39,821 nucleotides of DNA from an uncultured Eubacteriales bacterium (GTDB taxonomy: Bacteria; Bacillota; Clostridia; Lachnospirales; Lachnospiraceae), in NCBI GenBank assembly GCA_900315015.1, contig OMXJ01000026.1:1-39821 (forward strand), read 5' to 3'. Shown here piece after piece: positions 16,332 through 27,886 of this stretch. Position 1 is the first letter of the stretch; the number at the start of each line of letters is the position of its first letter. The translations under genes and the position numbers were made by a program. Under the pieces are notes generated by a model, which searched no databases, was not told where the DNA came from, and worked only from the letters and a program-made list of their open reading frames with translations.

Positions 16332-16445
16332 ATTTAAGCTCCTTTCTTTGATTAGATCTGGGCTAATTTATTCTTGTTTTTTATTAGTGCAGTCAGCAGA
16401 AAAAATAGCATAAATTAGGCTATGTCTGTTTGCTGCAGCAAGCTT

Positions 16446-16473
16446 ATTATAGCATATATATTTAAAATAGCAA
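16446..16473 (-). promoter_or_regulatory. Promoter for coaX, with a palindrome in the leader
   Basis: On the minus strand TTGCTA (complement of 16468-16473), 16 bp, TATAAT (complement of 16446-16451) with TG one base upstream. Just downstream of the start region lies the perfect palindrome TTGCTGCAGCAA (16430-16441), a possible operator. The rest of 16332-16611 is AT-rich with no other clear feature; I see no convincing dusB promoter. Confidence 0.55.
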
Positions 16474-16611
16474 ATAGAAAAGTGGTGAATATATTATAAT
16501 TATAAGCTGGAAAACTAGGATAATACGTAGATAAAAATGTGGACAAAACAACTGAATTTATGTAATTTAGTGGATAAATTAAGCGGATATAGTAATATTT
16601 CGGAGGAATAA

Positions 16612-17595
16612 ATGAGTTTTAAAATCGGAAATGTAGAGATAAAGGGACCTCTTGTACTTGGACCTATGGCAGGGGTTACCGATAGATCTTATAGGGTGAT
16701 ATGTGCTGAGCACGGTGCAGATCTGGTTTATACCGAGATGATCAGTGCAAAGGCCATTACCATGAAAAATAGAAATACCTATGCGATGATTCAGATAGAA
16801 GAGTCGGAGAGGCCGGCAGCACTTCAGATATTTGGCTCTGAGCCTGATGTTATGGCAGAGGCAGTGCAGATTATTCAGGAAAAGAGCAATTATGATATTC
16901 TTGATGTGAATATGGGCTGCCCTGTTCCTAAGGTAGTTAATAATCATGAGGGAAGCAGCCTTATGACTGATCCTGAGCTAGCAGGTAAAATCATAGAGGC
17001 CCTGGTCAGGGTATCTGATAGGCCTGTTACAGCTAAGATAAGGGCTGGCTTTGATGCAGATCACATAAATGCAGTAGAGGTTGCTAAAAGGCTCGAGCAG
17101 GCAGGTGTGTCAGCGATAGCTGTACACGGAAGGACAAGAGAGCAGTTCTATGCTGGAAAGGCTGATTGGGGCATCATTAAAAAAGTTAAGGATGCTGTAA
17201 AGGTTCCTGTTATAGGAAACGGTGACGTGAAGGAATTTACCGATGTTAAAAAGATGATGGATGAAACTGGCTGTGATGCAGTAATGATTGCAAGGGCAGT
17301 CAGAGGAAATCCCTGGTTCTTTGAAAATGCTAAAAGAGTATTAAATGGAGAAACAGTACTAGGAAATGGAAAGCCGGAAATAGTGGGGCTTTGCGAAATG
17401 ATAAGGCATCATGCGCTTAAGCTTTCTGAAGAAAAGGGCGAGCGTACTGCAATGTGTGAAATGAGAAAGCATATCGCCTGGTACACACACGGCTATAAAA
17501 ATTCCGCCGCTTTCAGAGACAGAACGACAAAAATAACTAATTTTAAAGACCTTGATGACATAATCACGGAAATAATTAATGCTGAAATTGATTAA
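16612..17595 (+). CDS. dusB: tRNA-dihydrouridine synthase
   Basis: 327 residues of FMN-dependent Dus TIM barrel. LGPMAGVTDRSYRVICAEHG is the N-terminal FMN-binding signature, YTEMISAKAI follows, and the segment DVNMGCPVPKVVNNHEGSSL contains the catalytic Cys and the Dus family motif. VHGRTREQFYAGKADW, VIGNGDV and the FMN phosphate site MIARAVRGNPWFF are all present. It reduces uridine to dihydrouridine in the tRNA D-loop. The SD CGGAGGA is about six bases before ATG 16612. DusB is the usual single Dus type in clostridia, so I use that symbol with some caution. It is probably monocistronic. Confidence 0.93.
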   Translation: MSFKIGNVEIKGPLVLGPMAGVTDRSYRVICAEHGADLVYTEMISAKAITMKNRNTYAMIQIEESERPAALQIFGSEPDVMAEAVQIIQEKSNYDILDVNMGCPVPKVVNNHEGSSLMTDPELAGKIIEALVRVSDRPVTAKIRAGFDADHINAVEVAKRLEQAGVSAIAVHGRTREQFYAGKADWGIIKKVKDAVKVPVIGNGDVKEFTDVKKMMDETGCDAVMIARAVRGNPWFFENAKRVLNGETVLGNGKPEIVGLCEMIRHHALKLSEEKGERTAMCEMRKHIAWYTHGYKNSAAFRDRTTKITNFKDLDDIITEIINAEID

Positions 17596-17736
17596 ATTTA
17601 TGCAATGGTGTTTTTATTCTTGCATTTAGAGGTTAAAATTGCCTTATTAAAAGTGTTCAAAATTATTAGAATGTAAGCGGAATGTAAGAAAATTTTGTGC
17701 AAATATAACAAAATTAGATTTTTGGCAAAAAAGTAG

Positions 17737-17765
17737 TTGACTTTATCGGGTTACGAGTTTATTAT
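17737..17765 (+). promoter_or_regulatory. Promoter for asd
   Basis: TTGACT (17737-17742), 17 bp, TATTAT (17760-17765). The stretch 17596-17736 before it is AT-rich and shows no gene or clear terminator. Confidence 0.65.
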
Positions 17766-17788
17766 ATTTTTTATGTGAAAAAGACAAA

Positions 17789-17807
17789 TGTACGCGACAG
17801 ACGTACA
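17789..17807 (+). promoter_or_regulatory. Inverted repeat in the asd leader
   Basis: TGTACG and CGTACA separated by CGACAGA, about 20 bp after the expected transcription start of asd. It could be an operator dyad or a small leader hairpin. No lysine riboswitch is seen: the leader is only about 85 nt. Confidence 0.35.
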
Positions 17808-17856
17808 CGGGCTTTAAATAAAAGAATACTATAAAGAAATGTGAAGGAGATAGGTT

Positions 17857-18942
17857 ATGGCAGAGAAGTTAAAGGTTGGTATTTTAGGTGCAACAGGTAT
17901 GGTTGGACAGAGATTCATCTCATTACTTGACAATCACCCATGGTTCGAGGTTACTGTTCTTGCAGCAAGTGCTAGAAGTGCTGGAAAGACATATGCAGAG
18001 GCTGTTGGTGAGGGATGGAAGATCGAAAATCCTATGCCTGAGGCTGTTAAGAATATTGTAGTAAAGAATGTAGCAGATGTTAAGGATGTTGTTAAGGATG
18101 TTGATTTCGTATTTTCAGCAGTTAACATGTCTAAGGATGAAATCAAGGCTATCGAAGAAGAGTATGCTAAGACAGAGACTCCAGTAGTTTCAAACAACAG
18201 CGCTCATCGTTGGACAAAGGATGTTCCTATGATCGTTCCTGAAATCAATCCAGAGCATCTTTCAATCATTGAAGAGCAGAAGAAGAGACTTGGCACAAAG
18301 AAGGGCTTCATCGTAGTTAAGCCTAACTGCTCAATCCAGAGCTATGCTCCAGAGCTTACAGCTCTTCTTGAGTTCGAGCCTACTGAGGTTGTTGCTACAA
18401 CATACCAGGCTATTTCAGGTGCTGGTAAGACATTTAAGGATTGGCCAGAGATCCTTGACAACGTTATCCCATATATCGGCGGCGAAGAAGAGAAGTCAGA
18501 GCAGGAGCCTCTTAGAATCTGGGGACATGTTGAGAACGGTGAAATCGTTAAGGCTGAGCTTCCAGTAATCACAACACAGTGCCTTAGAGTTCCAGTTTCA
18601 AACGGACATACAGCAGCTGTATTCGTAAACTTCAAGAAGAAGCCAACTAAGGAGCAGATCCTTGAGAAGTGGGCTAACTTCAAGGGACTTCCACAGGAAC
18701 TTGAGCTTCCAAGTGCTCCAGAGCATTTCATCACATATTTCGAAGAGGATGATCGTCCACAGCCAAAGCTTGACAGAGATAGCGAGAAGGGTATGGGTGT
18801 ATTCGCAGGCCGTCTTCGTGAGGATTCACTCTTTGATTGGAAGTTCGTTGGTATGAGCCACAATACAAAGCGTGGTGCTGCTGGCGGAGCTGTTCTTACA
18901 GCAGAGCTTCTTTACAAGAAGGGTTATATCACAAAGAAGTAA
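17857..18942 (+). CDS. asd: Aspartate-semialdehyde dehydrogenase (archaeal/fungal-type)
   Basis: 361 residues. KVGILGATGMVGQRFISLL is the NADP-binding Rossmann start. KPNCSIQSYAPEL contains the catalytic Cys158. YQAISGAGKTFKDWPE and VPVSNGHTAAVFV follow, with the active-site His in the latter and RLREDSLFDWKFV near the C-terminus. The length and the motif SGAGKTF mark the branch typical of archaea, yeast and many Lachnospiraceae rather than the E. coli type. It converts aspartyl phosphate to aspartate semialdehyde for lysine/diaminopimelate, threonine and methionine. SD GAAGGAGA precedes ATG 17857 by about seven bases. It is monocistronic, with its own promoter and terminator. Confidence 0.94.
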   Translation: MAEKLKVGILGATGMVGQRFISLLDNHPWFEVTVLAASARSAGKTYAEAVGEGWKIENPMPEAVKNIVVKNVADVKDVVKDVDFVFSAVNMSKDEIKAIEEEYAKTETPVVSNNSAHRWTKDVPMIVPEINPEHLSIIEEQKKRLGTKKGFIVVKPNCSIQSYAPELTALLEFEPTEVVATTYQAISGAGKTFKDWPEILDNVIPYIGGEEEKSEQEPLRIWGHVENGEIVKAELPVITTQCLRVPVSNGHTAAVFVNFKKKPTKEQILEKWANFKGLPQELELPSAPEHFITYFEEDDRPQPKLDRDSEKGMGVFAGRLREDSLFDWKFVGMSHNTKRGAAGGAVLTAELLYKKGYITKK

Positions 18943-19016
18943 TTTATAATTACTTATTAAGCGCTTTTTTATGAAATGCAGCTTAAATTGAATAATATAT
19001 AGATTTGCTACTAAAC

Positions 19017-19063
19017 CAGCTTCTATGAGTCAGATGATAATCGGGCCGTAGAAGCTGTTTTTT
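19017..19063 (+). terminator. Terminator after asd
   Basis: CAGCTTCTA pairs with TAGAAGCTG and is followed by TTTTTTG. The loop is long (about 23 nt), so it is weaker than the other terminators in the window. Confidence 0.6.
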
Positions 19064-19064
19064 G

Positions 19065-19093
19065 TTTACAAAATTACAAAATCTTGCTAGAAT
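19065..19093 (+). promoter_or_regulatory. Promoter for the OGG1-type glycosylase gene
   Basis: TTTACA (19065-19070), 17 bp, TAGAAT (19088-19093) with TG one base before the -10. The leader is about 130 nt and AT-rich, with no distinct structure seen. Confidence 0.5.
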
Positions 19094-19231
19094 ACATTTT
19101 GGACATAGTGCAGCTTATTAATTGGAGATTTACTAAATAGGCGGTTAATAATTAGGTAAAATTAGTTGATAATGAGGGAAATGAAAAACCTAAAATAGAA
19201 ATAAAAGAAATCCGGGACGGAAGGAGAAGGT

Positions 19232-20089
19232 ATGTTTGAAATAGAGCTTAGCAAAATGGATCCTAAAAAGAATGCAGATAGCGGACAGGTTTTCAGGTGG
19301 CTGAAAACTGATGAGGGCTATTTTTTTATGACCAAGAATCAGGCAGCGCTTGCTGTTACTGATGGAGATAAAGCTGTAATATATACAGAAAATGAACAGG
19401 ATGAGCTTATAATAAAGAATTATTTAGATCTTGATACTGATTATGATAAGGTAAGAAATAGCATTGATAAGGCGGATGAATACCTTGTTAAGGCTGAGGA
19501 ATATAGCAGAGGAATAAGGGTTTTAAGGCAGGATCCATGGGAAACTGCTGTCAGCTATATCATAAGTCAGAATAATAATATTCCAAGGATTAAGAACTCT
19601 GTTGCGGCTCTGTGTAAGGATTTTGGCAAAAAAAGAAGCTTTGAGGTGATTTTAAAGGATGGGAGAGCTGTGAAATATGAGTGGAATGAGTTTCCTGGTG
19701 CGGCGCAGCTTAGGGGTGCTGATTTTACAAAGTATGGACTAGGTTACAGGGCTCCTTATATGGAAAGATTTATTGAGTATGCGCTAGAGGGGAAATTTGA
19801 GCAGGATTATTTAAATAAGCTCTTTTCGGGAAGGCCCTCAGAGGTGCCTGTTTATGAAAAGGCAAGAGAGGATCTCATAAAGATTTATGGAATAGGAAAA
19901 AAGGTAGCAGACTGCATATGCTTATATGGGCTTCATATGGTGTATGCTTTTCCGGTTGATACCTGGATAAAGAAAATACAGGAAAAGCACTATTTAGGCG
20001 CTTTTCCGGTGGAGAAATATCCGGACTCGGCAGGTATTCTTCAGCAGTATATGTTCTATTATGAGAGAAGTGAAGCATCTCAAAAATGA
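19232..20089 (+). CDS. 8-oxoguanine DNA glycosylase (OGG1 type)
   Basis: 285 residues. SGQVFRW near residue 17 is the OGG1 N-terminal substrate motif, SYIISQNNNIPRIKN near 110 is the conserved helix region, and YGIGKKVADCICLYGLH is the helix-hairpin-helix with catalytic Lys224. Asp243 in FPVDTWI lies 19 residues later, exactly the Lys249-Asp268 spacing of human OGG1. It removes 8-oxoguanine opposite C and has lyase activity in known relatives. The C-terminus (YPDSAGILQQYMFYYERSE) also fits. SD GGAAGGAGAAGG is close to ATG 19232. An alkyladenine glycosylase is less likely because of SGQ-x-FRW and the Lys. Confidence 0.92.
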   Translation: MFEIELSKMDPKKNADSGQVFRWLKTDEGYFFMTKNQAALAVTDGDKAVIYTENEQDELIIKNYLDLDTDYDKVRNSIDKADEYLVKAEEYSRGIRVLRQDPWETAVSYIISQNNNIPRIKNSVAALCKDFGKKRSFEVILKDGRAVKYEWNEFPGAAQLRGADFTKYGLGYRAPYMERFIEYALEGKFEQDYLNKLFSGRPSEVPVYEKAREDLIKIYGIGKKVADCICLYGLHMVYAFPVDTWIKKIQEKHYLGAFPVEKYPDSAGILQQYMFYYERSEASQK

Positions 20090-20168
20090 AAAAGTGAGAA
20101 TTTAAGAGCATTTTAAAGAATAAAAGAGAATATGAGAGTAAATAAGAGCATAATATTGGTGCTCAAAC

Positions 20169-20196
20169 TTGCATATTTTCGAAAAAATGGTATTAT
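20169..20196 (+). promoter_or_regulatory. Promoter of the groES-groEL operon
   Basis: TTGCAT (20169-20174), 16 bp, TATTAT (20191-20196), with the CIRCE operator starting at about +10 of the expected transcript. Confidence 0.7.
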
Positions 20197-20212
20197 AGTC
20201 CTTGCAAGTTAG

Positions 20213-20239
20213 TTAGCACTCTTAATTAATGAGTGCTAA
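20213..20239 (+). promoter_or_regulatory. CIRCE element (HrcA operator)
   Basis: TTAGCACTC, nine bases, GAGTGCTAA: a perfect match to the CIRCE consensus. HrcA binds it and represses groESL until heat shock. hrcA itself is not in the window, and no other CIRCE is visible. Confidence 0.97.
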
Positions 20240-20297
20240 TAATTTAATCAGAAAAAGATAGAAACTAGTAAATTAACTATTTAAGGAGGAAATAAAA

Positions 20298-20582
20298 ATG
20301 AAGTTAGTTCCATTAGATGACAGAGTAGTATTAAAGCAGACAGAGGCTGAGGAGAAGACACAGTCAGGTATCATCCTTACAGGCAGCGCTAAGGAAAAGC
20401 CAGTAACAGCAGAGGTTATTGCAGTAGGCCCGGGCGGAGTTGTTGATGGCAAGGAAATCAAGATGCAGCTTAAGGTAGGAGATAAGGTTATCTACCAGAA
20501 GTATGCAGGCACAGAGGTTAAGCTTGATGGTCAGGAATATGTTATCGTTAAGCAGGGCGATGTAGTTGCTAAGGTTGAATAA
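20298..20582 (+). CDS. groES: Co-chaperonin GroES
   Basis: 94 residues, the normal length. MKLVPLDDRVVLKQTEAEEKTQSGIIL shows the N-terminal strand and the mobile loop (TQSGIIL) that docks onto GroEL; VIAVGPGG and the C-terminal YVIVKQGDVVAKVE strand follow. It forms the heptameric lid of the folding chamber. AGGAGG stands about eight bases before ATG. It is first in the operon, under CIRCE/HrcA control, with 46 bp before groEL. Confidence 0.98.
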   Translation: MKLVPLDDRVVLKQTEAEEKTQSGIILTGSAKEKPVTAEVIAVGPGGVVDGKEIKMQLKVGDKVIYQKYAGTEVKLDGQEYVIVKQGDVVAKVE

Positions 20583-20610
20583 TTATTGCTTTTATCATAT
20601 ATTAAATTAA

Positions 20611-22251
<1,641 letters not shown>

Positions 22252-22276
22252 TAAAAGTCTAATTAAAGGATTTTAT

Positions 22277-22322
22277 ATACCGCCGCTAATATTTGGAAAA
22301 GTATTAGCGGCGGTATTTTTCT
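22277..22322 (+). terminator. Terminator of the groESL operon
   Basis: ATACCGCCGCTAATA pairs with TATTAGCGGCGGTAT around a short AT-rich loop and runs into TTTTTCTTT. Very stable. Confidence 0.93.
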
Positions 22323-22369
22323 TTAATTTGACATCACATAAATTTCATAAAAATGAAAGCTAAAGGTAC

Positions 22370-22398
22370 TTGAAAAAGCATTTTATTTGTGTTAGAAT
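22370..22398 (+). promoter_or_regulatory. Promoter for the small membrane protein gene
   Basis: TTGAAA (22370-22375), 17 bp, TAGAAT (22393-22398). Confidence 0.6.
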
Positions 22399-22471
22399 GG
22401 TTGAAAACTCGCCAAAATCATAATGTTTGACGATTGTAAGCGTTTTCTTGTAAATGCAGAAGGAGGAAAAG

Positions 22472-23149
22472 GTGGACGATAATAAAGATACAAAAGTTAC
22501 CACTGAAGCAGTTACACAGCTAAAGAAAGAGGAGGCACCATCAAGCTTTGCTATAGGTGCAGGAAGCCTAATGCAGCAATCATACTGTGAGCATACAGTA
22601 ATGCAGGCTCAGGGAGCTGGAAAGATGGCAATCAGATTTGCTCTTATTGCTGGAATATTACTTGCTATCTGGCCGGGTATGGCTTATTTAGGTACATTAA
22701 CAATATTCATGGTCCTTATTTTTGGATTAGCTATTTATATTGTTTTTCCAAGACTAAATAGTGCTATTGAATATGTATTCTGCGATGGAAGTCTTGAATT
22801 TTCAAGAATTACCGGAGCAAAGGAAAGAAATTATATTGAGTCCCAGGATGGAGCTCAGGAAAGCCCTGTAGAAACCCTTATAAGCGGAGATTCACGTAAG
22901 GTCTTAAAGAAAATTGATTTTGATAATGTTGAGATCTGCGCACCAGCGCTTTCTCATTCACTTGATAGCTTCAAGAATAAGGATGGAGTAAAGACTTTTG
23001 ATTATACTTCAAAGATCAAAGATAGTGGAAAGGTTTATTCTATTGCCTGCAAGAATGGCGGAAGCTATGAAATTATTAGCTTTGAGCCAAGCAAGACAAT
23101 GCTTGAGCTTATGAAGAAGAAAGCTCCTAGAAAAGTTAGCGAGGTATAA
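22472..23149 (+). CDS. Membrane protein, DUF6106-like, unknown function
   Basis: About 225 residues. An acidic/lysine-rich N-terminus (~35 residues) leads to LMQQSYCEHTVMQAQG. Two adjoining transmembrane helices follow (IRFALIAGILLAIWPGMAYL and GTLTIFMVLIFGLAIYIVF), then a cytosolic domain of strands with YVFCDGSLEFSRITGAKERN and CKNGGSYEIISFEPS. This recalls the DUF6106 family of Lachnospiraceae, whose role is unknown. AAGGAGG at 22460-22466 fits a GTG start at 22472; ATG 22454 lies before that SD, so I reject it. It is a single gene between groEL and guaB with its own promoter. Confidence 0.72.
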   Translation: MDDNKDTKVTTEAVTQLKKEEAPSSFAIGAGSLMQQSYCEHTVMQAQGAGKMAIRFALIAGILLAIWPGMAYLGTLTIFMVLIFGLAIYIVFPRLNSAIEYVFCDGSLEFSRITGAKERNYIESQDGAQESPVETLISGDSRKVLKKIDFDNVEICAPALSHSLDSFKNKDGVKTFDYTSKIKDSGKVYSIACKNGGSYEIISFEPSKTMLELMKKKAPRKVSEV

Positions 23150-23200
23150 TTGTTTATTTTTATTTATTAAAAAGTTCAAAAAATCTCAATGAAAAAAGCG

Positions 23201-23229
23201 TTGACAATCGTTTATTCAAAGAGTATAAT
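23201..23229 (+). promoter_or_regulatory. Consensus promoter for guaB
   Basis: TTGACA (23201-23206), 17 bp, TATAAT (23224-23229): a full consensus match. The ~40-nt leader has no room for a purine riboswitch. Confidence 0.85.
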
Positions 23230-23271
23230 CCATTGATAAAAAACAAAATAAAATTTAAAAGAAAGAGGTAG

Positions 23272-24735
<1,464 letters not shown>

Positions 24736-24787
24736 TTTTTAAAATAAAGGCCAGGTTTATTACCAGGCTGTAATAATTAAAATTTAT

Positions 24788-24832
24788 AGACCGTTACAGG
24801 GGAAAAATGTAACGGTCTTTCTTGTTTTTTTT
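24788..24832 (+). terminator. Terminator after guaB
   Basis: AGACCGTTACA pairs with TGTAACGGTCT around an A-rich loop, followed by TTTCTTGTTTTTTTT. Confidence 0.92.
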
Positions 24833-24842
24833 AATATTTTGT

Positions 24843-24850
24843 GGTATGAT
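24843..24850 (+). promoter_or_regulatory. Extended -10 promoter for the amidase gene
   Basis: TGGTATGAT: TG, one base, then TATGAT at 24845-24850. No clear -35 is seen, which is common with an extended -10. Confidence 0.4.
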
Positions 24851-24951
24851 ATATATATCTAACTATGGGTGCTTTTTTGTTGTAAACCTCAATAACAAAA
24901 ATGATTCGTGAATGTAAAAAATATTTCGGGAATGGAGGCTATGCATTAGTT

Positions 24952-25872
24952 ATGGCAGATAATAGAACTAATAATTCTAATAATTCAAACTCAAAGACAG
25001 GAAGTTCTAAGGCGGGATCTGGAAGATATTCTGCAGAAGCATCTAAGCTCCTCAATAAATGGGGCGCAGCTTATGATAAAAATTCCAATAATGATCCTAA
25101 TAATAAATCTAAAAATTCTGCTCCTTCTGCAAATAAGGCAGCAGGAAAGAATAAGAAGGTTCTTACTAAGGAGCAGTTCATTAGAAGAAAGAAAATCAAA
25201 AGGTTCCTTAAGAGAAATAAATTCAGGCTTTTGGCTTATGTGACTGGCCTTATTCTCATCTGTGCAATTATCGTTACGGTTGTGAGCAAGGTAAGCAGCA
25301 GAACTGCAAGTGCAAGCATCATAGATAAGGTAAATGAATATGATGTAAGCCTTAAGACAAATCTTGGAGTTGAGTCTTATTTACTCTCGCCAAGTGAAAA
25401 TGCAAGGCCTTTAAATCCTCTTAAGCAGGTAAAGAGAATTGTTCTTCATTATACCTCGCAGTCAGGAAAGAGTGCCATTGATATCAGAAATCAGTATGAG
25501 GATTATGCTAATACAGGCAGTCTTACTCATGATAGCTGTCATTTCATCATCGGTCTTTCAGGTGAAATCATCCAGGCCATTCCTACTGATGAGTGCGCAC
25601 TTGCTTCAGGTGTTGCAAATATCGATTCAATCTCGATTACAATGTGCAACGAGCTTCCTAGCGGAGAGCCGACGGATAGCACTTATTCTTCACTAGTAAG
25701 GCTTGTTACAGAGCTCTGTAATCATTACAATCTTGGAATTCAAGATGTTGTAAGACATTACGACATTGATGGCAGCAGCGTTTGTCCAAGATATTTCGTA
25801 ATCAATGATGTTCCATGGCAGATGTTCCTTCAGGACATTCAGAATGGACTTACATCAAACGAGAAGAATTAA
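24952..25872 (+). CDS. Membrane-anchored N-acetylmuramoyl-L-alanine amidase (Amidase_2)
   Basis: About 306 residues. An Asn/Ser/Lys-rich cytosolic tail (~1-80), a basic patch (RRKKIKRFLKRNKFR), one transmembrane helix (LLAYVTGLILICAIIVTVV), then an extracellular Amidase_2/PGRP domain. IVLHYTS provides the first zinc His, LTHDSCHFIIGLSGEIIQAIP the central part, DSISITMCNE a core strand, and VVRHYDIDGSSVCPRYF the second His and the Cys ligand. It cuts the amide between MurNAc and the stem peptide. GGAGG at 24934-24938 is 13 bases before ATG 24952, longer than ideal; the in-frame ATG 24901 would add 17 residues and has no SD, so the start is uncertain. Confidence 0.85.
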   Translation: MADNRTNNSNNSNSKTGSSKAGSGRYSAEASKLLNKWGAAYDKNSNNDPNNKSKNSAPSANKAAGKNKKVLTKEQFIRRKKIKRFLKRNKFRLLAYVTGLILICAIIVTVVSKVSSRTASASIIDKVNEYDVSLKTNLGVESYLLSPSENARPLNPLKQVKRIVLHYTSQSGKSAIDIRNQYEDYANTGSLTHDSCHFIIGLSGEIIQAIPTDECALASGVANIDSISITMCNELPSGEPTDSTYSSLVRLVTELCNHYNLGIQDVVRHYDIDGSSVCPRYFVINDVPWQMFLQDIQNGLTSNEKN

Positions 25873-25951
25873 TTGAAAAGATTTAATTAAAAAGAGCTAA
25901 TTGAAAAGTTTTAATTGAAATGCGTTAAATAATTAATAGGTTATAAGTGCC

Positions 25952-25987
25952 ATGAGTGTCAAAAAAATATATTTTTTTGGCACTCAT
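25952..25987. terminator. Loopless inverted repeat between the amidase and methionine genes
   Basis: The 36-base dyad has arms ATGAGTGTCAAAAAAATA and TATTTTTTTGGCACTCAT, with one T-G mismatch and no loop. The T run lies inside the stem, so on either strand a shorter hairpin would not be a standard terminator. It ends nine bases before the ATG at 25997, so it could also affect initiation. No SAM or B12 riboswitch fits in the 124-bp gap. Confidence 0.5.
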
Positions 25988-25996
25988 ATCTTGTAA

Positions 25997-27886
25997 ATGG
26001 AAAAAAGGGGAATTTTAGAAGTAATGATGGAAGACAGAGGAGCTTTAAGTATCAGAGAATTTTTAAAGAAGCATCGTTTAGTTGCCGATGGAGCAATGGG
26101 TACCTATTATTCAACTCTTAAGAGAGAAGGAAATCTTCTTTCAGAGCTAGATAATGATAAGGATCCTGAAATTATAAAGACAATTCATAAAAATTACATC
26201 GAGGCCGGCGCAAATCTTATAAGGATAAATACCTTTGCCTGCTATCCTGATGTTTTAGGTGTTGACGAGGCAGAAAGCGCAAAGCTGTGCAGAAATGCGG
26301 TAAAGATAGCTAAGCAGGCCGTAATTGAGGCTAAAAATAATGCAGAACTTTTAGGAAAGGAAGAGTCTCCTTTAGAGGTTGAAAGAAAAGAAGTATTTAT
26401 AGCAGGTGATATCGGTCCTTGCTCTGTTTCAAATGAAAATGCAGAAAGAGATTATAAGGCAAATATTGACATTTTTATAGAAGAAAAGCTTCCAGTTATA
26501 ATCTTTGAGACCTTTACCGAGGAAAAGGAGGTCTTAAGCCTTGCAGAATATGTAAAGGAAAAATCTCCAGAGACCTTTGTAATAGCAAGCTTTTGCATTA
26601 ATGGAAATGGTACGACGGGTAGAGGCATTTCCCTTGAGCAGATAGTACATCACTGCCTTGAGAGCAAGAGCATTGATGCTTTTGGCTTTAACTGCGGAAT
26701 CGGTTCATCTAATATGTACAAAGCACTTTTATCAGCTAATATAAAGAGCTTTAATAAGTATTTCTATGTAAGTCCTAATGCGGGCTATCCGGAGTTTTTA
26801 AATAGCAGAATGGTATTCATTAATAATACCTCCTACTATATCGACTATATGAAGCAGATAGCTTCTCTTGGGGCTTCCATCATAGGTTCGTGCTGTGGTA
26901 CAACTCCTGAATATACAAGAAAAATCAGCGAGTTCGTAAGAGAGCTTCCTCCGGTTGAATTAGCTGGTGAATATAAGGAAAAGCTTGAGGTTTCAGAAAT
27001 CCTTTATGCATCTAATGAGTTTGATAGAAAGCTCTGCGCTAATAAGAGAGTAATCGTTGTAGAGCTTGATCCTCCTTATTATCAGGATGATGAAAAGATG
27101 ATAAGCAGGGCAAAGGAGCTCATGGGATATGACATTGACATGATCGATATTGCTGATTCTCCGCAGGGAAAGAGCAGAGTGGATTCAGTGCTTATGTCTG
27201 TTAAGCTGCAGAACATGACTTCAATTCCTTGCATGCCGCACATCACCTGCAGAGACAGGAACATGATAAGTGTGCGTTCTACAATGCTTGGAGCCTATGT
27301 AAATAATATCCGAAACATGCTCATTGTTACAGGAGACCCTATTCCTGCAGATATAAGAAGCAGTGCGACGGGCGTATTTGATTATAATTCTGAGAAAATG
27401 ATGCAGTTCCTTAATGAAATGAACAGGGCTTATTTCTCAGCTGATCCTATTGTATTTGGTGGTGCAATAAATCAGGGAAGACCTAATGTGGATTACGAAA
27501 TAAAGAGAATTAAGAAGAAGATGGAGGCAGGTGCGAGATATTTCATGACTCAGCCTGTATATTCTGATAGGGACATTGAGGTCTTAGATAGAATGAAGAA
27601 GGAGACAGGAGCAAAGATACTTTGCGGAATCATGCCGCTTATCAGCTACAAGAATGCCTTCTTTGTTAAAAATGAAATTGCTGGAATTGTTGTTCCGGAT
27701 GAGGTGCTTGCCATGTATTCTCCTGACATGAACCGTGAAGAGGGAGAAGAAGCGGGCAGACAGATAAGTAAGGAAGTAATTAAGAAGGCAGAGCCGGTGG
27801 TAGATGGCTTCTACTTCATGCTTCCTTTCAATAGAATTAATCTTCTTGATGGTTTAGTTGATAAGAAGAAAGGAATGGAACTGTGA
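25997..27886 (+). CDS. Bifunctional homocysteine S-methyltransferase / methylenetetrahydrofolate reductase (YitJ-like)
   Basis: 629 residues, two modules. Residues ~15-315 are a homocysteine methyltransferase barrel: VADGAMGTYYST, AGANLIRINTFACYP, and zinc ligands in FGFNCGIGSSN and IGSCCGTTPEYT. Residues ~350-629 are an FAD-dependent MTHFR barrel: VIVVELDPPYYQDDEK, MPHITCRDRN, MLIVTGDPI, GARYFMTQPVYSD. Together they reduce methylene-THF and supply methyl transfer to homocysteine, as in B. subtilis YitJ. It overlaps metH by four bases, so the two are translationally coupled. The start is uncertain: ATG 25997 has no SD, and ATG 26024/26027 would follow GGGG at 26007-26010. Confidence 0.9.
   Translation: MEKRGILEVMMEDRGALSIREFLKKHRLVADGAMGTYYSTLKREGNLLSELDNDKDPEIIKTIHKNYIEAGANLIRINTFACYPDVLGVDEAESAKLCRNAVKIAKQAVIEAKNNAELLGKEESPLEVERKEVFIAGDIGPCSVSNENAERDYKANIDIFIEEKLPVIIFETFTEEKEVLSLAEYVKEKSPETFVIASFCINGNGTTGRGISLEQIVHHCLESKSIDAFGFNCGIGSSNMYKALLSANIKSFNKYFYVSPNAGYPEFLNSRMVFINNTSYYIDYMKQIASLGASIIGSCCGTTPEYTRKISEFVRELPPVELAGEYKEKLEVSEILYASNEFDRKLCANKRVIVVELDPPYYQDDEKMISRAKELMGYDIDMIDIADSPQGKSRVDSVLMSVKLQNMTSIPCMPHITCRDRNMISVRSTMLGAYVNNIRNMLIVTGDPIPADIRSSATGVFDYNSEKMMQFLNEMNRAYFSADPIVFGGAINQGRPNVDYEIKRIKKKMEAGARYFMTQPVYSDRDIEVLDRMKKETGAKILCGIMPLISYKNAFFVKNEIAGIVVPDEVLAMYSPDMNREEGEEAGRQISKEVIKKAEPVVDGFYFMLPFNRINLLDGLVDKKKGMEL

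Noticed and set aside
25873-25996. SAM or cobalamin riboswitch upstream of the methionine genes
   Set aside because: The gap is 124 bp, AT-rich, and contains only the dyad; the conserved cores of these riboswitches are absent.
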